Source: JAPPHA01 sp964291635 (GTDB lineage: Bacteria; Pseudomonadota; Alphaproteobacteria; Rhodobacterales; Rhodobacteraceae). Taken from it: a stretch of DNA of 64,000 nt. Positions within the stretch are counted from its first letter, which is position 1; each line of letters opens with the position of its first letter. Shown piece by piece: positions 52,723-62,456 of this stretch. The stretch lies in the NCBI GenBank assembly GCA_964291635.2, contig OZ219905.1, forward strand, positions 310,001 through 374,000, written 5' to 3'. The notes beneath the pieces were generated by a model. The model was not told where the DNA came from and made no database searches. It saw only the letters and a program-made list of their open reading frames with translations. The translations under genes were made by a program, and so were the position numbers.

Positions 52723-53529
52723 TTACTCGGTCCCTTTCAGGTCGTAACCCAACGTTTTCCCGGTTTCCTCGCAAATTGACCAAACTTCGCGGGTTCTTTT
52801 GTCGCCTTCCACCCAATTTCGACGACGCTTGCTATCGATGATTCCCCCAACAGCGCTTGCGATTTCCGGAATGCCGAGAAAACGGGCTATTGCATCCGAT
52901 ACGGTTTGTGCGTCATCGCACAGATCCTCGAACCGAATTTCCAGGTATCGATCTGAGCCCAGTTCCCTGCCAAACTGGATGGCCCCTTGTACCTGATAAA
53001 CCCAGGAGGCCGAATTGCGGATGCAATCGTCATCGTCGCCTGGATCTCGAAGCCAACCCAGCCACGAGTATGCGGCATGAAGTGTCGCCGCACCGACAGG
53101 GTTGTCTGTTCGCGATGTCACATGAGTGCTCCTCAGGCAGGTATCGACAGGATGTCGCACCAGGTGGACGATCCTGGCGTTCGGAAACGCCTGTACGACT
53201 TCCGGCAGTAGCAACATCGTCTCCGGAAGCTTCCATCCCCAGAGCTGGCCTTCCTTCCATTGGCCCCCCGCGAGAATGTTCTCTGCGCACCCTAACAATG
53301 CCCCGTGACAACGCCCGCGCGCGGGTGCGCCGTCCGTGAGCTTACTAACGGCGGATTCATATTGGACCCTGATCCATTCAATGGAATCTTCGGAACCATT
53401 CAAACGGTTTCCCAGAAACACTCCGTGTTCTTGCAGCAGCAAGGACAGAAGCCGGGTTCCGCTGCCCCCGCGCCCGGTCGCGACGACAGGTTGCGAAAGA
53501 ACGGTTGCAGAAGCCTTGGCCGATCTCAT
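52723..53529 (-). CDS. Sulfotransferase-family protein
   Basis: A 268-residue PAPS-dependent sulfotransferase-like protein. The 5'-phosphosulfate loop is VATGRGGSGTRLLSLLLQEH near the start, and the 3'-phosphate-binding block is ARIVHLVRHPVDTCLRS. WGWKLPETMLLLPEVVQAFP and EIRFEDLCDDAQTVSDAIA are also typical. The frame is open to 53841; the start at 53529 is preferred because AGGAG lies 7 bases upstream, with ATG 53547 as an alternative. It lies antisense between rsmB and the heparinase-like gene, which normally adjoin, so it looks like an insertion. The acceptor (sugar, lipid or protein) is unknown. Confidence 0.85.
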   Translation of the reverse strand: MRSAKASATVLSQPVVATGRGGSGTRLLSLLLQEHGVFLGNRLNGSEDSIEWIRVQYESAVSKLTDGAPARGRCHGALLGCAENILAGGQWKEGQLWGWKLPETMLLLPEVVQAFPNARIVHLVRHPVDTCLRSTHVTSRTDNPVGAATLHAAYSWLGWLRDPGDDDDCIRNSASWVYQVQGAIQFGRELGSDRYLEIRFEDLCDDAQTVSDAIARFLGIPEIASAVGGIIDSKRRRNWVEGDKRTREVWSICEETGKTLGYDLKGTE

Positions 53530-53940
53530 CACATTACTCCTGCTCATGGGTGCCTGCCGATCCAAAGTGCTGAATCCACATCCGGAGAAATTGGTGAATA
53601 ACTTGGTGGCAGTCAAGTCCATGTCATCGCCAGACGTGCTCCGTTGGGTCACCGTCAGCAGATCTGACGGCAGCCCCCCGTATCGAAATTTAATCCGGTG
53701 GCCCTTGACACCCGCAAAGCCTTCGCGCGCAGTTTGACGCAGACCTGCAAAGGGAACCAATTCCGCTTGCCGAATATCGCAAAAAAGGAAAAAATACGAC
53801 GTTTCCGCACGGGATGGATGGATACCGATGAAGTGAGTCAAGCCCCTGTAAGTCCACTGAATTCATGAAAATGGGATGCACCCGCCACGTTCAGTCGCCA
53901 CATCCTTTCTCCACTCGAACCATTATATGGTCCGGCCTGA
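53530..53940. other. Divergent promoter region, sulfotransferase and heparinase-like genes
   Basis: These 411 bases should hold promoters for both neighbours. The open minus-strand extension of the sulfotransferase is unlike the family and is not taken as coding. TATATGG at about 53923 could be a -10 for the plus-strand gene, but the -35 is unclear. Confidence 0.35.
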
Positions 53941-55629
53941 ATGGCATCATTTCTGACAAGTCTAGTGACCCGTCTCCGGGCAGCAGGTGACAGAAGAGCA
54001 ATCCGCAAATCCCGACGTTATCCGCCCGCATCCGTTACCCGGTTTCGTCCCATGCCCAAGCCCGCGGGGAACCCGGTTCTCGGTACCGAGTTGGCTTCAG
54101 GCCGGTTCTTTATGTCGGGACGGGAAGTCCTGATTCCGGACAGTTCGATCTGGAACCTGAAATTCACGTCGTCACCGCGTTTCAATCTCCTGCACGGCTT
54201 TGGCTGGCTCGATGATCTCGCCTCGGAAGGATCGATCCGCTCACGATCGCTCGCATTGGGCTGGACCCTCGAGTGGATTGAACGATTCGGGCAGGGAGAG
54301 CATGTCTGGAGCTGGACGCCGGCAATGACCGGGCAGCGAATCGTTCGCTGGCTGAATCATTTCGACTTCCTCACGGCGACGATGGACCCGGCGGAAATCG
54401 ACGGGTTCGAGTCATCGCTGACCCGCCAGATCTGGTTCCTGAACAGGCGGGCACGTTCTTCGCCGGACGGCCTGCCCGCCCTCGAGGCGCTGACGGGCTT
54501 GATCTATGGAATCGCTGCGATCGACATTCGCCCGACGCTGGCGGTCCGTGCGTCGGGTTGGGTCACTTCCTGGATTTCGCGAAACATCGGCCCGGACGGC
54601 GGTCTGCGATCAAGGAATCCGCAACAGCTCTCCCAAGCACTCATTTTCATGTCCTGGGCGGCCGACGCGATCAGGGCCTGCGGCCTGGAGCCCTCGCAGC
54701 TGCATCTCGATGCGATGTACCGGGCAGCAGGCGCCGTGAGGAAACTTCGGCTCGGGAATGGCGCGCTCGCACGGTTTCACGGAGGGGATGCGGGGTCCAC
54801 CGCGCTGATCGACCACACGATCGCGGAACTCGGTCATGATCCGGCTGACGACAAGACTCCGTCAATGGGATTCACCAGGATGACCAATGGCGCTGCGGTC
54901 CTGGTAATGGACACCGGAACCTGGCCGGAATCGGTGCACCGGGAGGTGGCTTTTTCCTCGACGCTGGCATTCGAGTTCACATCCGGCCGGAGTCCCCTTC
55001 TGATCAATGCAGGACCGGCCATACTGGATGACGCAGACACAGAGGAATTCGCCAGATCACCTGCGGCACACAACACGCTCTGGATTGCAGAAGGCCTCTA
55101 CCCTCTCGACGCATCTCCGATCAGGCCTGATCCGCCGAGAACCGTAACCGCGCAAACCGGATTCAATCACCTCGGATCGGCACTTCTAGCCCACCACGAC
55201 GGATACGCGGGCAGATTCGGTGTCGTCCATTCCCGGCGCGTCGAATTGACGGAAAACGGATTTGCTTTCCGGGGCGAGGATCGGCTTCATCCGGATATGC
55301 CCGGGAATCGGAGCGAACGAAGGTCAGAGGCTCGCGCGAAAGGCGAACCAGGAAGTACAGTCCTGATCGGGTTCTGCGTCCATCCAGATGTCACGGTCCG
55401 CGTTGACAGCGATGACAGTGTCGTTCATCTCGTGCTGCCGAATGGCGAGACATGGGAATTCGGGAAAAGCAGTGGCGCCCTGGCACTCCTTCCCGCAACG
55501 GTGATGGAATTGGATCGTAATGAACTGGTCTCCACGACCCGAATCGTTGTGTCATCACGGGTTCAGCATCCTGTGAGCCTCATCCGGTGGTCGTTCGTGT
55601 GCGTTGACAGGGGCAGGTCCCCGATCTGA
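53941..55629 (+). CDS. Heparinase II/III-family protein
   Basis: A 562-residue protein with an N-terminal alpha/alpha-toroid region (LGWTLEWIERFGQGEHVWSW, GQRIVRWLNHFDFL) and a C-terminal beta-sandwich (HREVAFSSTLAFEFTSGRSP, AAHNTLWIAEG with the family's HNT). Polysaccharide lyases of this family cut uronic-acid polymers; this alphaproteobacterial subgroup sits beside purH in many genomes and its real substrate is unknown. No clear signal peptide is seen. It is complete and ends 115 bases before purH. Confidence 0.9.
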   Translation: MASFLTSLVTRLRAAGDRRAIRKSRRYPPASVTRFRPMPKPAGNPVLGTELASGRFFMSGREVLIPDSSIWNLKFTSSPRFNLLHGFGWLDDLASEGSIRSRSLALGWTLEWIERFGQGEHVWSWTPAMTGQRIVRWLNHFDFLTATMDPAEIDGFESSLTRQIWFLNRRARSSPDGLPALEALTGLIYGIAAIDIRPTLAVRASGWVTSWISRNIGPDGGLRSRNPQQLSQALIFMSWAADAIRACGLEPSQLHLDAMYRAAGAVRKLRLGNGALARFHGGDAGSTALIDHTIAELGHDPADDKTPSMGFTRMTNGAAVLVMDTGTWPESVHREVAFSSTLAFEFTSGRSPLLINAGPAILDDADTEEFARSPAAHNTLWIAEGLYPLDASPIRPDPPRTVTAQTGFNHLGSALLAHHDGYAGRFGVVHSRRVELTENGFAFRGEDRLHPDMPGNRSERRSEARAKGEPGSTVLIGFCVHPDVTVRVDSDDSVVHLVLPNGETWEFGKSSGALALLPATVMELDRNELVSTTRIVVSSRVQHPVSLIRWSFVCVDRGRSPI

Positions 55630-55743
55630 TTGCATTGCAAGAATTTTGCTCGCTGGCGACAACAGATGTACCGGCGACAGGATTGCAATGACACCGACAT
55701 GCCGTTTCGGGACCGGTGGACAACAACGGGCGGAAGACGACAC

Positions 55744-57372
55744 ATGCCGACGAAAATGAGGTCACGAACAAGAAACACGCCGAACGACGTTGTCCCTATA
55801 CGCAGGGCGTTGATTTCGGTTTCGGACAAGTCGGGACTTGACGACCTTGTCCCGGTCCTGAACCGGTTTGGCGTTGAAATCGTCTCGACCGGCGCAACGG
55901 CTTCGGCAATTCGGCAGACCGGGGCGGAAGCCCGGGAGGTCTCGGATCTGACCGGCCACCCGGAGATCATGGATGGGCGCGTCAAGACACTTCATCCCGG
56001 AGTCCATGGCGGCTTGCTTGCCGACCCGGGCAACAGCACCCATGTAAAGTCGATGGCGGAGCACGGAATCGAGTCCGTGCAGCTCCTGATCGCGAATCTC
56101 TATCCTTTTGAGTCCACCGTTGCCGGCGGCGCTGACCCCGAGTTCTGCATCGAGAACATCGACATTGGCGGACCGGCAATGATCCGTGCGGCCGCAAAGA
56201 ACCATGCGCATGTTTGCGCGATCGCCGACGTCGCCGACTATCGGAAGCTGATCGACGAAATGGAACTGACCGGCGGAGGGACCCGCCTCGCGTTCCGCCG
56301 CGAGATGGCCGAGATCGCCTTTTCGGGAACGGCGTCATATGACGCGGCCGTCGCAGACTGGATGGCCTTGCGGACCGGCGTGACGACGCCGCGCCGGAGA
56401 AGGACCGTAGCCGGCCATTTCGTGCGAACACTCCGTTACGGAGAAAACCCGCACCAGGGAGCGACCCTTTATTCGGACGGCTCGGGACGGCCCGGGCCGG
56501 TTTCCGCCAGACAGCTTCAGGGCAAGGAGCTTTCGTACAACAATTACTGTGACCTCGACGCCGGCCTCGGACTGATTTCGGAGTTTTGCCTGGACGTCGA
56601 CGGTGCGGCCTGCGTCATTGTCAAGCACGGCAATCCATGCGGAGTCGCGTGCCGGTCAACGGTTCTGGACGCGTACCTTGCCGCGCTGGACTGTGATCCC
56701 GACTCTGCCTTTGGCGGCATTGTCTGTTTCAATTCCAGGCTGACACAGGACGTTGCCAAGGCGGTTTCCAGCGTGTTTACCGAGGTCGTATCCGCCCCTT
56801 CCATCGACCACCACGCAGCAAAGACCCTCGAGACCAGGACCAATCTCAGGCTTCTGGAAGTCGATCCGATTTCCGACCACTTGCGCCCTCGAGAACTGGT
56901 GCGGCCGATCGTGGGCGGTTTCCTCCTGCAGGATTCCGGCGGGGATTCCCCTGGTCTTGACACGGTCACGACTGTCACCGAAAGGCATCCATCCGATGAT
57001 GAGGTCAGGGACATGTTGTTTGGCTGGCGGGTGGTCAGACATGTCACGTCCAATGCCGTCGTCTATTGCCGGGACCGGAAAACCGCGGGGATTGGAGCTG
57101 GCCAGATGAGCCGCGTGGACAGCGCCCGGATCGCCGGCTGGAAGGCCAGGGACAAGTCTTCGACAGCAGAGGACGGCGGTTCCGGTCGGGGGCTGGTGGC
57201 GGCATCGGACGCATTCCTGCCATTCCCGGACGCGATATCCCAAATGACGGCTGCCGGTGTCACCGCGCTCATTCAACCCGGCGGCTCCCGCAACGATTCC
57301 GAAGTCATTCAGGCCGCGAACGACGCCGGGGTCGCAATGGTGTTCACGGGAATCCGGCAATTCAGCCATTGA
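55744..57372 (+). CDS. purH: Bifunctional AICAR transformylase/IMP cyclohydrolase
   Basis: A 542-residue enzyme for the last two steps of IMP synthesis. The N-terminal IMP cyclohydrolase (MGS-like) domain begins RRALISVSDKSGLDDLV, with MDGRVKTLHPGVHGGLLA. The C-terminal transformylase domain has LRYGENPHQGA, VKHGNPCGVA with the catalytic Lys-His, and DSAFGGIVCFN, ending IQPGGSRNDSEVIQAANDAG. The frame is open from 55630; ATG 55744 is preferred by homology, with ATG 55756 as an alternative. Confidence 0.96.
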   Translation: MPTKMRSRTRNTPNDVVPIRRALISVSDKSGLDDLVPVLNRFGVEIVSTGATASAIRQTGAEAREVSDLTGHPEIMDGRVKTLHPGVHGGLLADPGNSTHVKSMAEHGIESVQLLIANLYPFESTVAGGADPEFCIENIDIGGPAMIRAAAKNHAHVCAIADVADYRKLIDEMELTGGGTRLAFRREMAEIAFSGTASYDAAVADWMALRTGVTTPRRRRTVAGHFVRTLRYGENPHQGATLYSDGSGRPGPVSARQLQGKELSYNNYCDLDAGLGLISEFCLDVDGAACVIVKHGNPCGVACRSTVLDAYLAALDCDPDSAFGGIVCFNSRLTQDVAKAVSSVFTEVVSAPSIDHHAAKTLETRTNLRLLEVDPISDHLRPRELVRPIVGGFLLQDSGGDSPGLDTVTTVTERHPSDDEVRDMLFGWRVVRHVTSNAVVYCRDRKTAGIGAGQMSRVDSARIAGWKARDKSSTAEDGGSGRGLVAASDAFLPFPDAISQMTAAGVTALIQPGGSRNDSEVIQAANDAGVAMVFTGIRQFSH

Positions 57373-57454
57373 AACTGCCGTGTGGAGACCGTGAGACAGG
57401 ATGCCGTTCCGTCTGCCGGATGTCCGGTCTCAACGATCCACACGCTGATGTTGA

Positions 57455-57471
57455 CGGCCGTTTTCGACGGC
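57455..57471. terminator. Small stem-loop between convergent purH and hpd
   Basis: GGCCGT-TTTCG-ACGGCC forms a six-pair stem five bases beyond the hpd stop and about 85 bases beyond purH. A T-rich loop but no T-run follows, so it is a weak two-way terminator candidate. Confidence 0.35.
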
Positions 57472-57475
57472 CGGC

Positions 57476-58582
57476 TTACCGGCCGGTGTCGAGTACGCCC
57501 CGTTCGATCTGGTCGGCCTCGATTGATTCGAACAGCGCCTTGAAATTGCCTTCGCCGAATCCATCGTCGCCCTTGCGCTGGATGAACTCGAAAAAGATCG
57601 GTCCGACCAGGGTTTTCGAGAAGATCTGCAGGAGTACCCGGGTTTCGCCGCCGTTCATGACGCCTTCGCCGTCTATCAGGACCCCGTGTTTCATCATCCG
57701 GTCGATCGGCTCTTCATGACCCTCAACGCGGGCGTGCGACATGGCATAGTAGGTCCTGGGCGGGGGAGGCATGAACTCGATCCCGTTGTCGGAGATACGG
57801 TCAATCGATTCGTAGATATCCTCCGTGGCCACGGCGATGTGCTGGATGCCTTCGCCCTTGTATTCGCGCAGGTACTCCTCGATCTGGCTGCGATCGTCCG
57901 CGCTTTCGTTGATCGGAATGCGGATCCTGCCGTCGGGCGATGTCAGTGCGCGGGAGAAGAGGCCGGTCTGTTTGCCCTTGATGTCGAAAAAGCGGATTTC
58001 GCGGAAGTTGAATGCCCTGGCATAGAAGTCGTACCAGGTGCTCATGTTTCCGCGCACCACGTTGTGCGTCAAGTGATCGAGATAGTAGAAACCGGCGCCG
58101 CGCGGTCTGGGGTCGCGTACGCCTGTCCATTCGAATTCGGGCTCATAGCACGACCCGCGCTCGCCGTAGGTCTCGACGAAATACAGCAATGACCCGCCGA
58201 TTCCGATCACGGCCGGCACGTCCAGCGACTTGTCCCTGCCATTATATTCTTCGGCTCCGTATTGGAGTGCGCATTTCAGGGCATGCCGGGCGTCGACGAC
58301 ACGCCAGGCCATGGCCGGCGCACAGGGTCCATGAGTTTCGACAAAGCGCGCAGCGTGGCAGTCGGGCTCATTGTTGATGATGAAATTGATGTCACCCTGC
58401 CGAAAGAGACTGATGTCCTTTGACCTGTGCCGGGCAACCTCGACGTAACCCATCATCCTGAACAATTCGTGAAGCCGGGCCGCGTCCGGATGGGCGAACT
58501 CCACGAACTCGAACCCGTCCGTGCCCGCGACATTGACCGAGTCAATCCTGGCTTTTGGTGCATCATGTGGAAACGGACCCAT
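57476..58582 (-). CDS. hpd: 4-hydroxyphenylpyruvate dioxygenase
   Basis: A 368-residue Fe(II) enzyme of tyrosine breakdown that makes homogentisate. It has the two-barrel VOC fold. Iron ligands lie in YYLDHLTHNV, GIQHIAVATEDIYE and FFEFIQRKGDDGFGEGNFKA, the last being the family signature. The start at 58582 has AGGAGG upstream and matches the family start; the longer frame to 58636 is rejected. No homogentisate dioxygenase is in the window. Confidence 0.95.
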   Translation of the reverse strand: MGPFPHDAPKARIDSVNVAGTDGFEFVEFAHPDAARLHELFRMMGYVEVARHRSKDISLFRQGDINFIINNEPDCHAARFVETHGPCAPAMAWRVVDARHALKCALQYGAEEYNGRDKSLDVPAVIGIGGSLLYFVETYGERGSCYEPEFEWTGVRDPRPRGAGFYYLDHLTHNVVRGNMSTWYDFYARAFNFREIRFFDIKGKQTGLFSRALTSPDGRIRIPINESADDRSQIEEYLREYKGEGIQHIAVATEDIYESIDRISDNGIEFMPPPPRTYYAMSHARVEGHEEPIDRMMKHGVLIDGEGVMNGGETRVLLQIFSKTLVGPIFFEFIQRKGDDGFGEGNFKALFESIEADQIERGVLDTGR

Positions 58583-58935
58583 GGTCGTCCTCCTGTTTTG
58601 TTCCGCGCTCACGTGCCCTTCGCGCGAAAAAAACAAGATCCCGGCCCGCGGGGACTGGATGTTCTTGCGCCCGGCATGGGCGCGACAGTCCGGTCACGTC
58701 CCCAATGCATGGCGAGAGGTGAAATGTCAATCGGTCGTTCCGATGCACATTTCCGGGTCAAGGCAAAGTGACCGGCGACCTGTCTCGTTACGGTCAGGAA
58801 CTCGCCCGGTCACCAGCAGGACTGTCTGCGGGTTCGCGGAACCGCTTGACTTGGGGAGCGGTTCCGAATTTCCTGTCCTGCACGGCATGTGGCGCCGAGT
58901 GACAGGCCACTGCGTTCAGCCAGAAAGAAATTGAC
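58583..58935. other. Divergent intergenic region, hpd and DUF899 gene
   Basis: No gene is seen in these 353 bases. They should carry the promoters of the two divergent neighbours; no consensus pair stands out. Confidence 0.4.
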
Positions 58936-59538
58936 ATGACCGACCAGGACATCACCGATCTCGAAAAACAGATCGCCGAACTTACCATGACCCTGAACCG
59001 GGGGCGCAGCAAGCTGACGCCCGTACCCGTACCGGATTACCTGTTTCAGACACTGGAAGGCGAAGTTTCGCTTCTCGACCTGTTCGGCGGCCGGGAAAGG
59101 CTGCTTGCTATCCATAACATGGGCCAGGGATGCAGGTATTGCACGTTGTGGGCCGACGGCTTCAACGGGTTGCTCCCGCATCTGGAATCGGCCGTGGCTG
59201 TCGTGCTCCTGTCCAGGGACCCGCCTGAACTCCAGCGTGACTTCGCAGGATCACGCAACTGGCGATTCCGCCTCGCGTCCCACGGCGGAGGAGACTACAT
59301 CAGCGAGCAAACGGTCATGGAAGGCGTCGACAACATGCCGGGAGCCGTTGTTTACGTGCGATCTGACGACCGGGTGTTTCGCTCGGGCAGCGCGGTTTTC
59401 GGACCTGGTGACCTGTATTGCCCCATGTGGAACCTGTTGGGTCTTGCCGGCTTTGGCGAAAACGAATGGACTCCCCAGTTTCGCTACTGGACGCGCCCGG
59501 AACAACTCGACGACGGCGGTGAAAACGTCATCGACTAG
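58936..59538 (+). CDS. DUF899-family thioredoxin-like protein
   Basis: A 200-residue protein with a thioredoxin-like core: DYLFQTLEGEVSLLDLFGGR, LAIHNMGQGCRYCTLWADGF with a CxxC motif (CRYC), and YCPMWNLLGLAG near the C-terminus. DUF899 proteins are of unknown function and probably redox-active. The N-terminal helix (ITDLEKQIAELTMTLNRGRS) is typical. AGAAAG precedes the ATG. It stands alone between divergent hpd and the convergent RraA-type gene. Confidence 0.85.
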   Translation: MTDQDITDLEKQIAELTMTLNRGRSKLTPVPVPDYLFQTLEGEVSLLDLFGGRERLLAIHNMGQGCRYCTLWADGFNGLLPHLESAVAVVLLSRDPPELQRDFAGSRNWRFRLASHGGGDYISEQTVMEGVDNMPGAVVYVRSDDRVFRSGSAVFGPGDLYCPMWNLLGLAGFGENEWTPQFRYWTRPEQLDDGGENVID

Positions 59539-59734
59539 TCGACGCGCGGGCTCGGGCAGCGCCTGGACTTTTCCGCGGCCTGCATTCTCGAACGATGCCC
59601 GGGGCACTGCCGTTGAGCCCGCGGACGTGCCTCGCCGATCCTGTTCGGGGACTGTCTCGCCGGTCGCCGGCGAGGAAACTCCCGGGTTCTTTCGTGCTCC
59701 CGCCTGAACGATGGACTGTTCGGCGACCCGCGCT

Positions 59735-60445
59735 TCAAACCCTCTTCGCTTCAAACTCAGCCCAGACCTCCTCAAGTCTGTTGATGTCGAATCCCGGTTC
59801 GCGGGCCGGCCCGAGCACGATAGACTCGCGTGCAACCATGGTTTCGAAGGCACCCTTCATGGCCGGAACGACATCCCGGGGAATAACCAGCGCACCATGC
59901 CGATCGGCATGGATGAGTTCACCCTGTTCGACATCCATTCCCATGATTTTGACCGGGGTGCCGATTTCGACAACATGGACGAATCCGTGGCTTACCCCGA
60001 TGGAGCCCGCCAGGACCGGGAAGCCGCCGTCGATCGCTCCGAGATCGCGCACCGCGCCATTCGTGACGGCTCCGGCAAGACCAAGCCCCTTGTGAACCGC
60101 GACTTGAACCTCGCCCCACCATGCGGCGGTAAAACCCGGGTAATCCGCGTCCTCGATGACCGCGACGGACGGGCCGGTCCCCGAAGCCATCGAACGGAAG
60201 TACTCCATGCGTCGGGCGCGCAGGACTTCGGGCGACTCAACCGGTGGCAGGAGACCGGCGATCCGGGCAGTTCGTGCAATCCCGACGATGGCCGGAGCAT
60301 CGGGAGCGGTGTGCTGCATCGTACCGCGCGTATGGCGGTCGAATCCCCGCGCTCCCTGGGCGACCTCGATCGCGTTGCATACTGTCGGCGTATCGACGGA
60401 GCGGAGGAGTGCGAGCAGGTCATCGGGGATTACATTCTGAGCCAA
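59735..60445 (-). CDS. RraA-family protein (demethylmenaquinone methyltransferase-like / HMG aldolase type)
   Basis: A 236-residue RraA/HMG-aldolase-fold protein. The core includes LRSVDTPTVCNAIEVAQG, GEVQVAVHKGLGLAGAVTNG with AVRDL following, and GMDVEQGELIHADRHGALVI, where the GD/AD(R/K)DG region binds metal and pyruvate-like ligands. Family members cleave 4-hydroxy-4-methyl-2-oxoglutarate or inhibit RNase E. No ATG fits the start; TTG at 60445, inside the end of the alpha/beta hydrolase gene and after GAGG, is preferred. The overlap couples the two genes, suggesting a shared catabolic role. Confidence 0.85.
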   Translation of the reverse strand: MAQNVIPDDLLALLRSVDTPTVCNAIEVAQGARGFDRHTRGTMQHTAPDAPAIVGIARTARIAGLLPPVESPEVLRARRMEYFRSMASGTGPSVAVIEDADYPGFTAAWWGEVQVAVHKGLGLAGAVTNGAVRDLGAIDGGFPVLAGSIGVSHGFVHVVEIGTPVKIMGMDVEQGELIHADRHGALVIPRDVVPAMKGAFETMVARESIVLGPAREPGFDINRLEEVWAEFEAKRV

Positions 60446-61125
60446 TGCCTTAATTCCTCGTTCGTTTTTTCCGGTTGCTCGAGTGTCGGCATGTGGCCGG
60501 CTCCGGTAATGACCGCCAGCCGCGATCCCGTGATCAGGTCGTGCATCAGCTCGTGCCGCTCGACCGGGCACAGGCGATCCTTTTCACCGCAGAGCACGAG
60601 CGAAGGTACAGCGATTTTTCTCAGCGTATCGCATTGGTCGGGGCGATGTCGAATGGCATGGGACTGATCCCTGAACACATCACGGCCAAGTTCCTCGGCC
60701 ATGTCCATGCATAGTTCCAGTATCCTTCCATTCTCGGGCCCGCTTGCCAGGTAATTCGGCTTCATTTCATCGCGCATGACCGCGCGCAGTTCTCCGTTCC
60801 GAACCCTGCCTGCCTGGAGGGCGCGAACGGTAACCATCTCGGGTGGATCAGCGAGCGGGTTCGTATCCATCAGCGCCAGGCGTTGAACACGGTCAGGGGC
60901 CAGTCGAATGACCTCCATTGCCACGATTCCACCCATGGACAGGCCGGCAAGGGCGAATCGTGGTGGCGACTGCTCGAGTACCCGACGTGCCAGTCCGGAA
61001 ATCGTGGCCTCGCCCTTCAGCGGAACGAACATGACCGCACGATCGAGCGAAAAGGCCGCGATTTGCGGGGCAAAGAGCCGCACGTCGCACATCATGCCCG
61101 GAAGGAACACGAGCGGTTCCCGCAT
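60430..61125 (-). CDS. Alpha/beta hydrolase
   Basis: A 231-residue alpha/beta-hydrolase-fold enzyme. The nucleophile elbow is LAGLSMGGIVAMEV, with serine in GLSMG; the oxyanion region is VFLPGMMCD. The acid and histidine lie in LVLCGEKDRLCPVERH and ITGAGHMPTLEQPE. It may hydrolyse an ester, lactone or C-C bond. Its 3' end overlaps the RraA-type gene. The substrate is unknown. Confidence 0.88.
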   Translation of the reverse strand: MREPLVFLPGMMCDVRLFAPQIAAFSLDRAVMFVPLKGEATISGLARRVLEQSPPRFALAGLSMGGIVAMEVIRLAPDRVQRLALMDTNPLADPPEMVTVRALQAGRVRNGELRAVMRDEMKPNYLASGPENGRILELCMDMAEELGRDVFRDQSHAIRHRPDQCDTLRKIAVPSLVLCGEKDRLCPVERHELMHDLITGSRLAVITGAGHMPTLEQPEKTNEELRHWLRM

Positions 61126-61397
61126 CAGTCACTCCGCCCGGTGACGTCCGGGTGAATGCACATCGTCCGGTCGCGTGAAGATCGCTTGATCCCGCCATTG
61201 GGACCCGGGTCGCCCGGACCGGGCCGACCGCCCCGCCCCGTTGCATTTCCTGCCTGTCCCGTTCGCCACCCGATGACCGTCACGATCGATCTCCCGGCGG
61301 AACCGCTCCAGTGATCGCAAACCGGCGACATCGAACGCGGCCGGGGCAAAGACGCCGCGATGGCCGGCAGATCGCGATACGCGCGTTGACACATGTC

Positions 61398-62456
61398 TCA
61401 ATACCGGATGCGGCCGCCGCTTCCGGGATCAAACAGGTAAAGATGTTCGCTGTTCAGGGATATGCCCACGATGTCGTCCTGATCTTTCCGCAAATGCCTG
61501 TCACCCTTGGCGATCACGCGCTGTTGGCCCCACTGGATCGTCAGCAATGTCGCTTCGCCCGTGTTTTCGAACGCATAAATCCTGACGTCAACGTCGCCCT
61601 GGCCCTTTTCCTGTACACGCATGTCATCGGCGCGAACGCCCAGAACAACTTCCGCTCGATCCGGGGATTCGACGCCGACGAGCCGGTTGCCACCGGCGGT
61701 CACGAACATGCCGTCCCGAATCGAACCATCGATGAGGTTCATCGCCGGCGAGCCGATGAACCCGGCCACGAAAAGATTGGCGGGATCATTATAGATCTCG
61801 TCAGGCGTGCCGAGTTGCTGGATAACGCCGTTGTTCATCACTGCCACGCGGTCCGCGAGCGTCATCGCCTCGATCTGATCGTGCGTAACATAGATGGTCG
61901 TGATCTTGAGTTCGCGGCTGAGGTGCTTGAGTTCGGCCCGCATCGACACGCGAAGCTTGGCGTCGAGATTCGACAACGGCTCGTCCATGAGAAAGACCAA
62001 GGGCGTGCGCACGATCGCGCGGGCCAGGGCGACGCGCTGACGCTGTCCGCCCGAGAGTTCCCTCGGTCTGCGGCTCAGGAACTGGGTCAACTCCACCTGC
62101 CCGGCCGCCCTTTCCACGCGAGGTCCGATTTCAGGTTTTTGAACCCCGCGTACCTTGAGAGGATAGGCAATGTTCTCGAACACGGTCATGTGAGGGTAAA
62201 GACCGTAGTTCTGGAAAACCATTGCCACGTCGCGGTCCTTTGGCAGGTCGTCGTTGACCATGCGATCGCCGATCCAGACCTCGCCTTCGGTCGGTTCCTC
62301 CAATCCCGCGATCATCCGCATGGTGGTTGTCTTCCCGCACCCCGAGGGCCCGAGAAGCACCAGGAACTCCTTGTCCCTGATTTCAAGCGACTGGTTGTCG
62401 ACACCGACGAATTCTCCCCAGCGCTTGGTCAGATCCTTGAGGACAACCCTGGCCAT
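61398..62456 (-). CDS. Sugar ABC transporter ATP-binding protein (MalK/UgpC type)
   Basis: A 352-residue ATPase of the carbohydrate-uptake-1 family. Walker A is GPSGCGKTT near residue 36, signature LSGGQRQRVALARA, Walker B FLMDEPLSNLDAKLR, switch VTHDQIEAMTLADR. Residues from about 240 form the regulatory OB-like domain (GVRADDMRVQEKGQGDVDVR). The start overlaps the stop of the MalG-type permease. It is the last gene of the visible operon. Confidence 0.94.
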   Translation of the reverse strand: MARVVLKDLTKRWGEFVGVDNQSLEIRDKEFLVLLGPSGCGKTTTMRMIAGLEEPTEGEVWIGDRMVNDDLPKDRDVAMVFQNYGLYPHMTVFENIAYPLKVRGVQKPEIGPRVERAAGQVELTQFLSRRPRELSGGQRQRVALARAIVRTPLVFLMDEPLSNLDAKLRVSMRAELKHLSRELKITTIYVTHDQIEAMTLADRVAVMNNGVIQQLGTPDEIYNDPANLFVAGFIGSPAMNLIDGSIRDGMFVTAGGNRLVGVESPDRAEVVLGVRADDMRVQEKGQGDVDVRIYAFENTGEATLLTIQWGQQRVIAKGDRHLRKDQDDIVGISLNSEHLYLFDPGSGGRIRY

